A DNA stretch of 64,000 bases from JACVRN01 sp035276685. GTDB lineage: Bacteria > Acidobacteriota > Blastocatellia > Pyrinomonadales > Pyrinomonadaceae. Shown here piece by piece: positions 1-6,713 of this stretch (positions are counted from its first letter, which is position 1; each line of letters opens with the position of its first letter). The notes under the pieces are model-generated. The model searched no databases, was not told where the DNA came from, and saw only the letters and a program-made list of their open reading frames with translations. The stretch spans positions 1 through 64,000 of the forward strand of contig DATELK010000092.1 in assembly GCA_035276685.1 (NCBI GenBank), written 5' to 3'. A program made the translations under genes and the position numbers.

Positions 1-44
1 TCTACGGCCCTGTATCCAAGTACTTTGGTTTTCTTCCGTACCAT
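1..44 (-). CDS. 5' end of a leftward gene, cut by the window edge
   Basis: Only the first 14 codons are present (MVRKKTKVLGYRAV). The ATG at 44 is preceded by a good AAAGGAG ribosome binding site six bases upstream. The gene lies directly downstream of the pentamer repeat arrays and in the same orientation as the leftward operon. The fragment is basic at its N-terminus. Nothing more can be said about function. Confidence 0.6.
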   Translation of the reverse strand, partial: MVRKKTKVLGYRAV

Positions 45-487
45 GATTTGCTCCTTTAACAAGTTAGGTAGAACACTATGCTATGCTCCGCTATGCGCAA
101 CTGAGCGGTACTAGACTGAGCCCGACTGCGCGGGACTCTGCTTGGCCCTGCGTCGTTACAACAAAAATCTTTTGCCTCGCTCTCTTCATAGGTAAAACCC
201 TGTGCTATGCTTGGCTGTACATTGCGACGCTCCGCTAGACTAGGCTCCACCACGCTTTGCTTAGCTACGACGTGAACTAAAATCTTGTGCGCCCGCGCAT
301 TTCTAATCGGTAAAACTCTGCGCTACGCTGGACTATGCTCCGCTTTGCAGGACTCAGCGCCGCTATGCTCTGGCGTGCTGGACTCAACTCAGCTTCGACT
401 AAAATCTTTCGGCCCATTGTTGGTATTACTCTGTGCATTGCTCGACTAGGCTAGACAGCACTATGCTTCGCTTTGCTTAGCGATGCC
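45..487 (-). repeat. Four arrays of degenerate 5-bp GYNNA repeats separated by short spacers
   Basis: Read on the minus strand, the stretch consists of runs of 5-mers of the form G-C/T-N-N-A (for example GCATA, GCGGA, GTCTA, GCAAA), about 11 to 16 units per run. Each run ends in a GAGTTTTACC-like motif. The first three are followed by a spacer of about 20-25 bases and a GATTTT(A/T)GT motif before the next run starts. The fourth run ends directly in the ribosome binding site of the gene at 44. The first run begins inside the 3' end of the gene at 451-1116 and encodes its last residues. No conventional gene is seen in the stretch. Confidence 0.85.
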
Positions 488-1116
488 TGGTTCTGCTGCA
501 AGACTTCCACTATTTCCCACTGGCCGAAGATGCCTTTCTTCTCAACACGCCACGCTCCGATACCAACGCTAAAGCCAGCGAGGTTGAGAAGGTTTAGAGC
601 TTGGTCTAGTGACAGGAAATTGATGTTGATGTCTAACGGCACATTCATTTCCCATTGCCAGTATTCAGGGCGATAGACGGGGTTCGCGGTCTTACCCTGC
701 AAACGCGCAATGTCCGTTCGCATCGCAGGCCAGTTCTTGCCGTTAGGCTTCGAGTTGATGATTTCGATGAATTGTGTGGGGATGGAGAACGCGCCGTAGA
801 GTTCCGTACCCTTCTCATCTGCAAAGCGCTGGCCCGCTAAGACCATCGCCTTCTTAATGCCGATAGAAGGAAAATAGTCCTTGCCGCCCATGTGATAGCG
901 AGCATCTTGAAACTCCTGCGCAGGTACACGCGGAGCCTTCTTGAGCTTGCCCGCGCCACCCTGAGACGCCTCTATCTCCTTAATCGCCCGCTCGGAAAAT
1001 CTGCTTACAAGTAGCGGGGTTGTGCCTTTAATGTTGACTAAGATGGATGCCCGTTCAATCTTGGGAATCCCTATCCGCTTAGCCTTTACTTCGCTGGTTT
1101 CAGGTTTCTTTTTCAT
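451..1116 (-). CDS. Conserved phage protein of unknown function
   Basis: A 221-residue protein. The frame is open to a GTG at 1146 that overlaps the preceding stop, but the ATG at 1116 has GGAG six bases upstream and is preferred. It resembles from memory a family of phage early proteins with an N-terminal 'G..PLL' strand and a conserved C-terminal 'AGFSVGIGAWRVEKKGIFG' segment, for which I know no established function. No catalytic motif is obvious. The last residues are encoded by the GYNNA repeat array, so the C-terminus is probably variable. It is the last complete gene of the leftward early operon in this window. Confidence 0.8.
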   Translation of the reverse strand: MKKKPETSEVKAKRIGIPKIERASILVNIKGTTPLLVSRFSERAIKEIEASQGGAGKLKKAPRVPAQEFQDARYHMGGKDYFPSIGIKKAMVLAGQRFADEKGTELYGAFSIPTQFIEIINSKPNGKNWPAMRTDIARLQGKTANPVYRPEYWQWEMNVPLDININFLSLDQALNLLNLAGFSVGIGAWRVEKKGIFGQWEIVEVLQQNQASLSKAKHSAV

Positions 1117-1142
1117 CATCTTCTCCAAATTGATTTTTCGCC

Positions 1143-1562
1143 TCACGCTCCCGTAGATGCGCCGCCGCGCCGCGCGCGAGCTTCGATTGAATGAAGACAG
1201 AGGTGGAAGTTCATGGCGTTACAGCGCGCCTGCGCTCCGTCTCCCTCCATCGGGTTGCAGTTCTCGTCAAGCCACTTCTCAATCATTCGCTGGTCGGTGA
1301 CTAAGCTTGGGGAGTCGTAGAACAAGACGCGGTGGCCGTTGACCATCGCCCAAGACAGGCTTATGGTCACGGGCATATCGGCCAACTCGCCAACCTGAAA
1401 TAGATAGCCTTCGCTGTCCTGCTGCCAGTCCACAGGATGAGCGATAAGCGGAGAGCCCGAATCTTGGGCGTTCTCTCGCCACAGGGCGAACCGCTCGTAA
1501 TCGTTCGCGGCGACCGCGTAGACTGTCTCTTTAAGTTTCGCTTTCAATAAATCGTCGCCCAC
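1143..1562 (-). CDS. Hypothetical early protein
   Basis: 139 residues from a GTG at 1562 with AAGGAG seven bases upstream. The fold looks mixed alpha/beta with a hydrophobic strand pair around residues 55-80, and two cysteines near the C-terminus (CNAM, LCLH). Its stop overlaps the GTG that could start the next gene, so it is co-transcribed and possibly coupled. No family is recognised. Confidence 0.7.
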   Translation of the reverse strand: MGDDLLKAKLKETVYAVAANDYERFALWRENAQDSGSPLIAHPVDWQQDSEGYLFQVGELADMPVTISLSWAMVNGHRVLFYDSPSLVTDQRMIEKWLDENCNPMEGDGAQARCNAMNFHLCLHSIEARARRGGASTGA

Positions 1563-1614
1563 TGTTTCGCTCCTTACTCAGCGCGTAGCTGCGCCGCCCG
1601 GTTCGGATTTGTAG

Positions 1615-1842
1615 TTAACCCGCGTTCGGAATAATCTGCTCAGCGTCGTATTGTTTAAGGTGTGCTGTGATTACCGTCTCGGCTTGATTGATGCGCGCCA
1701 GTGCTACGATGTTCAGGCCGACTCTGCGACGAGCTTCTTCTGCTTTAGCTTTAACGTCGCAGTTACCGACCTCGAAACACTGCTCGTCATGGACGCTGTT
1801 GGTATACTCATTGATTACGCCTATGGCTTCTTCGTATGTCAT
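1615..1842 (-). CDS. Small hypothetical early protein
   Basis: 75 residues from the ATG at 1842, with a GAGGAAGG ribosome binding site upstream. It is predicted helical, starts with a 'TYEEAIGVINEY' helix and has two cysteines (CFEVGNC). It sits in the leftward operon between the NinG-like gene and an unknown gene. No family is recognised. Confidence 0.65.
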   Translation of the reverse strand: MTYEEAIGVINEYTNSVHDEQCFEVGNCDVKAKAEEARRRVGLNIVALARINQAETVITAHLKQYDAEQIIPNAG

Positions 1843-1864
1843 GCGACCTTCCTCTTTGATTTCT

Positions 1865-2392
1865 TTAGACCATCGCTGCTAAATGGCATTCGAGTGCGCT
1901 GATGGCTTGCTCGCGCTCCGCAATCTGTTCAACTAACCATTCGATTGACATCCGGCGCGGCATCGCCAGAACTTTTTGATGAAGCTTTTCGAGCGCTTCC
2001 GGCCCGTGCTTCTCCTGATAGAAGTCGAATAGGAAATGAGGCTGGCCTATATGAAGCTCGTTGTGATACCTGCATTGAGGTATCAGATTTTCATATAGGA
2101 ACTTTCCGCCGGGGAACTGGCCTTTAGGATAGATGTGTCCTGCATCAAGTATGCCCTGATTCGGCAGACCGTCTTCGGCGCACTGCTGGCACTGGAAATG
2201 ATGCTCCATCTTTAGGCACCTAGCGTTCAGCTTCTCCAGCGTGTCTTCCAAGTCTTTCCTAGAGCCTGCCACGCGCTCTGCGGTCGGCATGTCGCCGCGC
2301 ACCTGCTGCGCTCGCTTGCGCGGGTCGGACGAGAGCCGCTTGCGCCACGGGCCGCGCTCTAGCCGGACTTTTCTTGTGAGAGAAGAGGGCAT
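1865..2392 (-). CDS. NinG/Rap-like HNH recombination endonuclease
   Basis: 175 residues. The start is the ATG at 2392, which overlaps the upstream stop as TGATG and has GGAGG ten bases upstream. Residues 68-71 (CQQC), 83-86 (DAGH) and 107-114 (CRYHNELH) give the Cys/His pattern of NinG (lambda Rap) type HNH proteins, followed by the 'FDFYQEKHGPEALEKL' helix typical of that family. In lambda the homologue processes recombination branch structures. The N-terminal 40 residues are very basic, which fits DNA binding. A nuclease role is inferred from motif layout. Confidence 0.75.
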   Translation of the reverse strand: MPSSLTRKVRLERGPWRKRLSSDPRKRAQQVRGDMPTAERVAGSRKDLEDTLEKLNARCLKMEHHFQCQQCAEDGLPNQGILDAGHIYPKGQFPGGKFLYENLIPQCRYHNELHIGQPHFLFDFYQEKHGPEALEKLHQKVLAMPRRMSIEWLVEQIAEREQAISALECHLAAMV

Positions 2393-2883
2393 CAGTCGCA
2401 GACCTCCACGCCGCATTCTTCACACTCGTACAGGTCAACCGTGAAGCCTGTATCGCATGGGTGCGTTCCTGGCACGCAGGCGTTTGACGTGCCTTTGAAG
2501 ACCATGCCGACGTTGCATTGCGGGCATGACCTCAAGGGCTTCCAGTGGATGATGTCGCCGCTAAAGGGAAGTCGCCCTTTCCAGAACTCGGCCATCTCCG
2601 CGAAGCTGTCGAATCCATCTTTGCGGGCAAGACCTTCCTTCTCACTAGGGTCAAGCTGGATGTCATCAACGAAGATGTCAGCGGATTCTGAGATGAAGAT
2701 GTCTTCGACTTTTACGCAAGGGCTACGGCCAAGCAGTCGTGCGCGCTTAGTGCGGAGGCCCGTGTACAGGTGGCAGGTGTCGCCAACTTTGATAGGGTGC
2801 TTACGCTTGGCTCTTATGGAATGATTCTTAGAGCCTTCGAGGACGCGCGGAACGAATCTCTGTTTGAAGTTCAGGAGGCCCAT
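2392..2883 (-). CDS. ASCH/PUA-like domain protein with C-terminal cysteine motifs
   Basis: 163 residues from the ATG at 2883, which overlaps the upstream stop as TGATG with GGAGG eight bases away. The N-terminal two thirds match the ASCH-type pattern: 'LLNFKQRF.PRVLEGSKNHSIRAKR', a 'VGDTCHLYTG' strand, and a central 'GFDSFAEMAEFWKGR' helix. The C-terminus adds CPQC and CEEC pairs, probably a zinc ribbon. ASCH domains are beta-barrel folds thought to bind RNA or modified nucleotides. It is directly followed upstream by a second ASCH gene. Confidence 0.75.
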   Translation of the reverse strand: MGLLNFKQRFVPRVLEGSKNHSIRAKRKHPIKVGDTCHLYTGLRTKRARLLGRSPCVKVEDIFISESADIFVDDIQLDPSEKEGLARKDGFDSFAEMAEFWKGRLPFSGDIIHWKPLRSCPQCNVGMVFKGTSNACVPGTHPCDTGFTVDLYECEECGVEVCD

Positions 2884-3320
2884 CACACGACCTCCAAGCG
2901 AGCAGGCCGCAGGGCGGCTCTCCTAAGCTCAATAAGTTTTGCTGCAATGTCTTCCGGTACGTCCCAGAATCCGAGAGCGCCCTTGATGTAGACAGGTTGA
3001 GCGAGCGGGACGGGGTTTCTCAGCACAAGGCCGTACTCGCCCTGAAACCACGGAGAAGGCGACTTACTAACGCAGTCAACTATCTCAACCGTGCCAACGA
3101 TGAAGCCACGCTCTTTGAGCATCGGATACGCGGGCGGGCGAAGGCCGCTCCGTTCTTCAATGTCCATCGAAGCCCAGATATGCTCGTTGCGCGTCATACC
3201 CTTAGCGGCATGGACAGCTATCACGCCTCGAAACTTCGTAGACCAATCTCTGTTCTCAATGTCTTTGCCAGCATGAACGATGGCCCACGCCCACGGCTGT
3301 CTAATAGAGAGTGCTTTCAT
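2883..3320 (-). CDS. ASCH domain protein
   Basis: 145 residues. The opening 'ALSIRQPWAWAIVHAGKDIE' and the following 'NRDW.TKFRG.IAVHAAK' are the signature of ASCH domains, which have a PUA-related barrel. The protein is essentially the domain alone. Its ATG overlaps the stop of the upstream gene (ATGA), so translation is probably coupled. Phage ASCH proteins are common in early regions, but their substrate is not established; a role in RNA or modified-base recognition is inference. Confidence 0.85.
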   Translation of the reverse strand: MKALSIRQPWAWAIVHAGKDIENRDWSTKFRGVIAVHAAKGMTRNEHIWASMDIEERSGLRPPAYPMLKERGFIVGTVEIVDCVSKSPSPWFQGEYGLVLRNPVPLAQPVYIKGALGFWDVPEDIAAKLIELRRAALRPARLEVV

Positions 3321-3544
3321 ATATCGCTCTCCCTCTCTATGGATTCGGGCCAGCAGTCAGCACAACCAGCGCAGCGCATCCAATGTTGGCGGCGGGTTTC
3401 TCTCTCAGTCCTCACAGCATCCCCGGCCAGCACAGGTGTGCCAAAACTTTCCAGCTTATGCTCAGCACCTTTCAGTTCGGCCAGCCCATCGGCGCAGAGG
3501 CCGCGTGCCGAGGGTTCGGTAATGGTGGCGACATGACTGCTCAT
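3317..3544 (-). CDS. Small cysteine-containing hypothetical protein
   Basis: 75 residues from the ATG at 3544, which overlaps the upstream stop (ATGA) and has GGAG seven bases upstream. The C-terminal 'MRCAGCADCW' is a compact cysteine cluster that could hold a metal ion. The rest is unremarkable. No family is recognised. Confidence 0.65.
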   Translation of the reverse strand: MSSHVATITEPSARGLCADGLAELKGAEHKLESFGTPVLAGDAVRTERETRRQHWMRCAGCADCWPESIERESDI

Positions 3545-3978
3545 GAAGTTGCTCCTGTGGCTTTGAGAGCGGCGGTGATTTTGTCTAAGGTGCTGCCGCG
3601 TAGCTTGAAGCCGTTGGATGTGAGCGGCTGGTTGATGTCATCACTGACGGACTGTAAGGCGTCAACAAGGGCTTCGTACTGCCCACTGGTTGTAAGGCGG
3701 ACTATGCGAACGCTTCCATCTTCCACGTCATAGTCCCATGAGAATCTTTGATAGTCTGGATAGTGATGCGTCCAGCTATCGTCATCATCAAGAGAACGAC
3801 AGAGTTCCTGAATGCCTTCCGTAGCGCACGCATCCCACGACTCTGTACACGAACACATCTTGTCGTGGAGGGACTGTTTAAGGTCAGACTCTGGAACGAT
3901 TACACACTCTGCTCCGTCGCCAGTGGTTTCAATCACGAAGAACTGCTGCTGCGGTTTGTCGGCTGTTTCGGCGTCCAT
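3541..3978 (-). CDS. First gene of the leftward early operon, unknown function
   Basis: 145 residues, very acidic in the middle (SLDDDDSW), with a CSCTESWDAC cysteine segment near residue 43. An AAAGGA site lies about eleven bases before the ATG at 3978. It is the first gene behind the repressible leftward promoter at 4011-4038, the place that the antiterminator N holds in lambda. The sequence does not look like a basic RNA-binding antiterminator, so no function is assigned. Confidence 0.7.
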   Translation of the reverse strand: MDAETADKPQQQFFVIETTGDGAECVIVPESDLKQSLHDKMCSCTESWDACATEGIQELCRSLDDDDSWTHHYPDYQRFSWDYDVEDGSVRIVRLTTSGQYEALVDALQSVSDDINQPLTSNGFKLRGSTLDKITAALKATGATS

Positions 3979-4010
3979 CTCGGTTGCTGTCCTTTCCTAA
4001 GCTGAAAAGG

Positions 4011-4029
4011 AGTCTATCATAGATTTACT
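4011..4029. promoter_or_regulatory. Operator O1 within the leftward promoter
   Basis: 19-bp dyad of the form AGTnnATCnnnGATnnACT. It covers the -10 box and part of the spacer of the leftward promoter. The same dyad with the same placement recurs at 5129-5147 in the rightward promoter. Binding by the phage repressor or the Cro-like protein would occlude RNA polymerase. The site is seen directly; the binding protein is inferred. Confidence 0.75.
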
Positions 4030-4038
4030 AAATGTCAA
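4011..4038 (-). promoter_or_regulatory. Leftward early promoter (PL-like)
   Basis: On the minus strand, a perfect TTGACA at 4038-4033, a 16-bp spacer and TAGACT at 4016-4011. Transcription would start near 4004 and read the whole leftward operon from the gene at 3978. The spacer is nearly identical to that of the rightward promoter at 5120-5147. Confidence 0.8.
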
Positions 4039-4102
4039 GCACAGATTGACCCAACGGGCAGAGTTTTTCTGAAAATTTTATGAGGGGAATTTTAAGAAGG
4101 TA

Positions 4103-4501
4103 TTAGCTGGCTTCTTCTATGGCCCAGCGTAACCAGTGGTCGCGGAGCATGCGGGGCGGGATGCGGGATTCTATCAAATTGTGCCATTGACCATTGTGAT
4201 ATACACGCACGGCATGGCCTATAATTTCTATCTCAGAAGTTCCCACAGCTTTAATGTCATAGGATGGGTTGGTTGGGAAGAGAACAGAGATACCACGGCG
4301 ACACTCAACATACTTTATTAGGATAAGACCGCCCAGCATGAGGACGTAAGGAAAGCCTAATCCGAGCGAAGTATTTAACTGGCATTCGATTATGTCGCCT
4401 GCAAAAATTTGGCAAGGGAAACCGTCAAGGGAGTCATCAAGGATTTCAAACCATTTGTGAGCAGGATATGGAAATCTGACGACGGAAGACATGGGTTCCA
4501 C
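4103..4501 (-). CDS. Stand-alone S24/LexA-like peptidase domain, repressor C-terminal half
   Basis: 132 residues from a GTG at 4501 (an ATG at 4492 is an alternative; neither has a strong ribosome binding site). The pattern 'DDSLDG....AGDII' at residues 22-38 and 'GGLILIKYVE' at 57-66, followed by 'PTNPSYD....SEIEIIGHAVRVY', matches the C-terminal domain of CI/LexA repressors, with Ser24 and Lys63 at the catalytic dyad positions. There is no HTH and no visible Ala-Gly cleavage site. The HTH is encoded by the gene just upstream, so the repressor appears split into two proteins. It may dimerise or sense damage; that is inference. Confidence 0.65.
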   Translation of the reverse strand: MEPMSSVVRFPYPAHKWFEILDDSLDGFPCQIFAGDIIECQLNTSLGLGFPYVLMLGGLILIKYVECRRGISVLFPTNPSYDIKAVGTSEIEIIGHAVRVYHNGQWHNLIESRIPPRMLRDHWLRWAIEEAS

Positions 4502-4570
4502 CGATTTTCAAAGACAAAGGTTCCCCAATGGCCTAAAGAGCAATCTCGTATTGTCGGGGATGTGGTTAGC

Positions 4571-5071
4571 CTAGCTAACGCGGCGCTTCGGGTTTTCGGC
4601 TGGGGCTTCCTGTGGCTTTTGGACTTCCCGTGCCTTGCCTCCTGTTGAGTTCTTTCGAGGCGCTTTTCTTCTACGCCAGAGAGCTTCGGTTAAAGCAAGG
4701 ACATCTAACTGGCACTCTCTGGGTAGTTCGTTGAAGTGCTTTAACAATCGTACTTCTTCAAGGTTGTATTGCTTATCAAAATCTTCAGGAAGATATAATG
4801 CCTTGACCCTAGCCTCATCTTTTGACTCACCTAAAGCCTCTGCTATCGCATCAACCATCTCTATTGATGGTCTATATGGAGCCTCGGAAATCGGGTGCTT
4901 GGCTTGCCGTTCGATGCTGCTTATTGTTTGTTTCGTTGTCTTGGCTTCTTCGGCTAGTTTTTCCTGAGTCCAGCCTAGAAGCTCTCTCTTATCTTTAACC
5001 CAAACATTAAATTCGTAGGCAATAGCCATTCGGGGAGCAACCGTCCGTTTTGTATTAAGGTCGGCAAACAC
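4571..5071 (-). CDS. HTH (XRE family) repressor candidate
   Basis: 166 residues from a GTG at 5071 with AAAGGGGG upstream; the ATG at residue 15 lacks a ribosome binding site. Residues 26-75 form a classic XRE helix-turn-helix ('LLGWTQEKLAEEAKTTKQTI'), extended by a conserved helical tail to about 135 and a low-complexity basic C-terminus. It is transcribed away from the Cro-like gene, in the place of lambda cI. The sensing or dimerisation domain normally fused to such proteins is absent and is found in the next gene. It probably binds the dyads at 4011, 5088 and 5129. Confidence 0.8.
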   Translation of the reverse strand: MFADLNTKRTVAPRMAIAYEFNVWVKDKRELLGWTQEKLAEEAKTTKQTISSIERQAKHPISEAPYRPSIEMVDAIAEALGESKDEARVKALYLPEDFDKQYNLEEVRLLKHFNELPRECQLDVLALTEALWRRRKAPRKNSTGGKAREVQKPQEAPAENPKRRVS

Positions 5072-5087
5072 TCTATACCCCCTTTCG

Positions 5088-5102
5088 ACAATCTAGGATT
5101 GT
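5088..5102. promoter_or_regulatory. Operator O2, perfect 15-bp palindrome
   Basis: ACAATCtagGATTGT, six-base arms around three bases. The ATCnnnGAT core is the same as in O1 and O3, while the outer bases differ. It lies between the divergent rightward promoter and the start of the repressor gene, where a repressor would control its own promoter. Confidence 0.6.
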
Positions 5103-5119
5103 TTTTCGTCATTCAGGGC

Positions 5120-5147
5120 TTGACAATAAGTAAATCCATGATAGACT
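5120..5147 (+). promoter_or_regulatory. Rightward early promoter (PR-like)
   Basis: TTGACA at 5120-5125, a 16-bp spacer and TAGACT at 5142-5147. Transcription would start at about 5153-5155, at or just before the ATG of the Cro-like gene, giving a leaderless message. It is nearly identical in sequence to the leftward promoter. Confidence 0.8.
5129..5147. promoter_or_regulatory. Operator O3 within the rightward promoter
   Basis: 19-bp dyad AGTnnATCnnnGATnnACT overlapping the spacer and -10 box, in the same position relative to the promoter as O1. The match of both sequence and placement argues that one protein switches both early operons together. Confidence 0.75.
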
Positions 5148-5154
5148 ACACGAC

Positions 5155-5388
5155 ATGAACGGATTGACGACAATACATTTCGACAAGGGCAAAATGAAAG
5201 AAGCCCGCGAGCGTAAAGGGTTTAGCTTGACGGAAGCGGCCACCCTGCTTGGCCTGTCGAAACAGCAACTCTGGACTTACGAAAACGAGTCCGGCCGGGG
5301 AACTCCGTCACCCGACACCCTAGCCCGTGCATGCGTTCTCTATGAAATTGAAATATCCGACCTGACCGCACATGAGCAAGCGGCATGA
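5155..5388 (+). CDS. Cro-like XRE family HTH regulator
   Basis: 77 residues, almost all one XRE helix-turn-helix domain: helix 'MKEARERKGFSLTEAATLLG' from residue 14 and recognition helix 'SKQQLWTYENE'. Tryptophan and an alpha-helical tail complete the fold. It is divergent from the repressor gene and is the first gene after the rightward promoter, the place of cro. There is no ribosome binding site; the predicted transcription start coincides with the ATG, so it is probably translated from a leaderless message. Confidence 0.85.
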   Translation: MNGLTTIHFDKGKMKEARERKGFSLTEAATLLGLSKQQLWTYENESGRGTPSPDTLARACVLYEIEISDLTAHEQAA

Positions 5389-5396
5389 AAAACTGA

Positions 5397-5418
5397 GCTT
5401 GCAAAATATTTTGCAAGC
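5397..5418. repeat. Perfect 22-bp palindrome
   Basis: An uninterrupted inverted repeat, from GCTTGC to GCAAGC with an AAAATATTTT centre, located just after the stop of the Cro-like gene. It has no T-run after it, so it is a poor terminator. It may be a regulator binding site or an RNA processing hairpin controlling the HNH-HTH gene downstream. Confidence 0.8.
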
Positions 5419-5443
5419 CGTAATCAGCAGTTAGAAAACTTCC

Positions 5444-6427
5444 ATGATGGACGCTGAATACATAGAAGCCCTTAAAGACGCCATCTCTACCGACCATCGT
5501 TTCGGTCGTCCGGTCGTAAGAGACCGCTTTTGGTCGCATGTTGATAAGACGCCGGGGCATGGGCCGAACGGGGATTGCTGGCTCTGGACAGCCTCCAGGA
5601 AGACAAACGGATACGGCCAACTGAGTGCCATCAAGATTACAGGCAGCACCAAGCCACTGGGCGCGCACACAGTTTCCTATGAGCTTAAAAACGACAAAGT
5701 CCCAGATGGTCTTTTTGTTTGTCATACCTGCGATAACCCGCCATGCGTGAACCCTGACCATCTTTGGGCTGGTACTCCTAAGCAGAATATGCGTGATGCT
5801 CAACGTAAAGGTCGCAAGCCTGTGGCAGTTCCAGATACAACTCCTAAGACCATTCGCATTCAGTTAACTACGGAACAGTCAGCAATTATTTACACCGAAC
5901 GTAAAAAGCGCGGTCTGACCGTCTACGACATGGCCTCAATGATGGGGATTGATTTCTCAACCTATTTCTTACTTGAGAGCGCGCAACGTTCAATGACGAT
6001 TGAGCATTTTCACTTCTTAGTGCGCTATTTGAGCATTGACTTAGACTCATTGAATATCGGCTCCGGTCAAGTGTTTGAACGCGGTAAAGAGGGAAGTAGA
6101 TTCGGCGTCAAACCAAAGTCTACATCCCCAAAGTACGTCGCGGTATACGCAAAGGGAATCGGCACAACCATAAGGCCGCATAAATTCTGGAGCAAGCTGC
6201 CTCCACCTGACCTTACTCATTACCGCGCTGACCTGATTCGGCACGCGCTCAAGCAGAGCCGAAAGAAACAAAAAGACATTAAAGAAGGCATAGGTATTAC
6301 CTACAGCGCACTACGACAAGTTTTGAGGGGAGAGGCCGTAGGGCTACCCACGCTACAAAAAGTGGTTGAGTTTGCGGGCCTCTCACTGAAACACGTTTTA
6401 CCGAATCAACTAGAGCAGGCAGCTTAA
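5444..6427 (+). CDS. HNH nuclease fused to two HTH domains
   Basis: 327 residues. Residues 45-116 are an HNH_3-type homing endonuclease domain: CWLW at 45, AHTVSYEL at 74-81, CHTCDNPPCVNPDHLW at 93-108, then 'GTPKQNMRDA'. Residues about 152-205 (RKKRGLTVYDMASMMGI) and 262-320 (HALKQSRKKQKDIKEGIG) each resemble an XRE-like helix-turn-helix. HNH_3 proteins often carry one DNA-binding domain; two degenerate repressor-like domains are unusual. It sits second in the rightward operon, where lambda has cII. It could be a homing endonuclease or a regulator built from one. No strong ribosome binding site precedes the ATG at 5444. Confidence 0.75.
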   Translation: MMDAEYIEALKDAISTDHRFGRPVVRDRFWSHVDKTPGHGPNGDCWLWTASRKTNGYGQLSAIKITGSTKPLGAHTVSYELKNDKVPDGLFVCHTCDNPPCVNPDHLWAGTPKQNMRDAQRKGRKPVAVPDTTPKTIRIQLTTEQSAIIYTERKKRGLTVYDMASMMGIDFSTYFLLESAQRSMTIEHFHFLVRYLSIDLDSLNIGSGQVFERGKEGSRFGVKPKSTSPKYVAVYAKGIGTTIRPHKFWSKLPPPDLTHYRADLIRHALKQSRKKQKDIKEGIGITYSALRQVLRGEAVGLPTLQKVVEFAGLSLKHVLPNQLEQAA

Positions 6428-6503
6428 CGATATTTTGTAATGACACATAAGAGTTAATCAATCAAGAGTTTGAGCAGGCGCACGGGCGCACGAAAGGAAC
6501 GTC

Positions 6504-6713
6504 ATGGAACGTAACGCAATCTTGTATGCAGTAGTCAAGGCGGACGGCGCTCAGCACAACAAGAGTTTTACTGTATGGCATGAAACCCTTGACGCAGCAC
6601 GGGCAGAGGCCGAACGGCTAGCAGGGCAGACAAGACAGTCCTTCTACGTCATTCAGACTGTCGGCGTAGCTAAGCCTGCTACCACACCTATCGAATGGGT
6701 TCTCTGCGACTAG
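6504..6713 (+). CDS. Small hypothetical protein
   Basis: 69 residues with a good GAAAGGA ribosome binding site. Alternating strand and helix ('ILYAVVKADG', 'DAARAEAERLAGQ', 'SFYVIQTVG') suggests a small single-domain protein of the kind often found in phage early regions. Function unknown. Confidence 0.7.
   Translation: MERNAILYAVVKADGAQHNKSFTVWHETLDAARAEAERLAGQTRQSFYVIQTVGVAKPATTPIEWVLCD

Noticed and set aside
45..450. CRISPR array
   Set aside because: The repeats are 5-bp degenerate units, not identical 20-40 bp repeats with unique spacers.
473..840. Forward-strand frames opposite the gene at 451-1116
   Set aside because: They are shadows of the well-supported leftward gene, with no ribosome binding sites.
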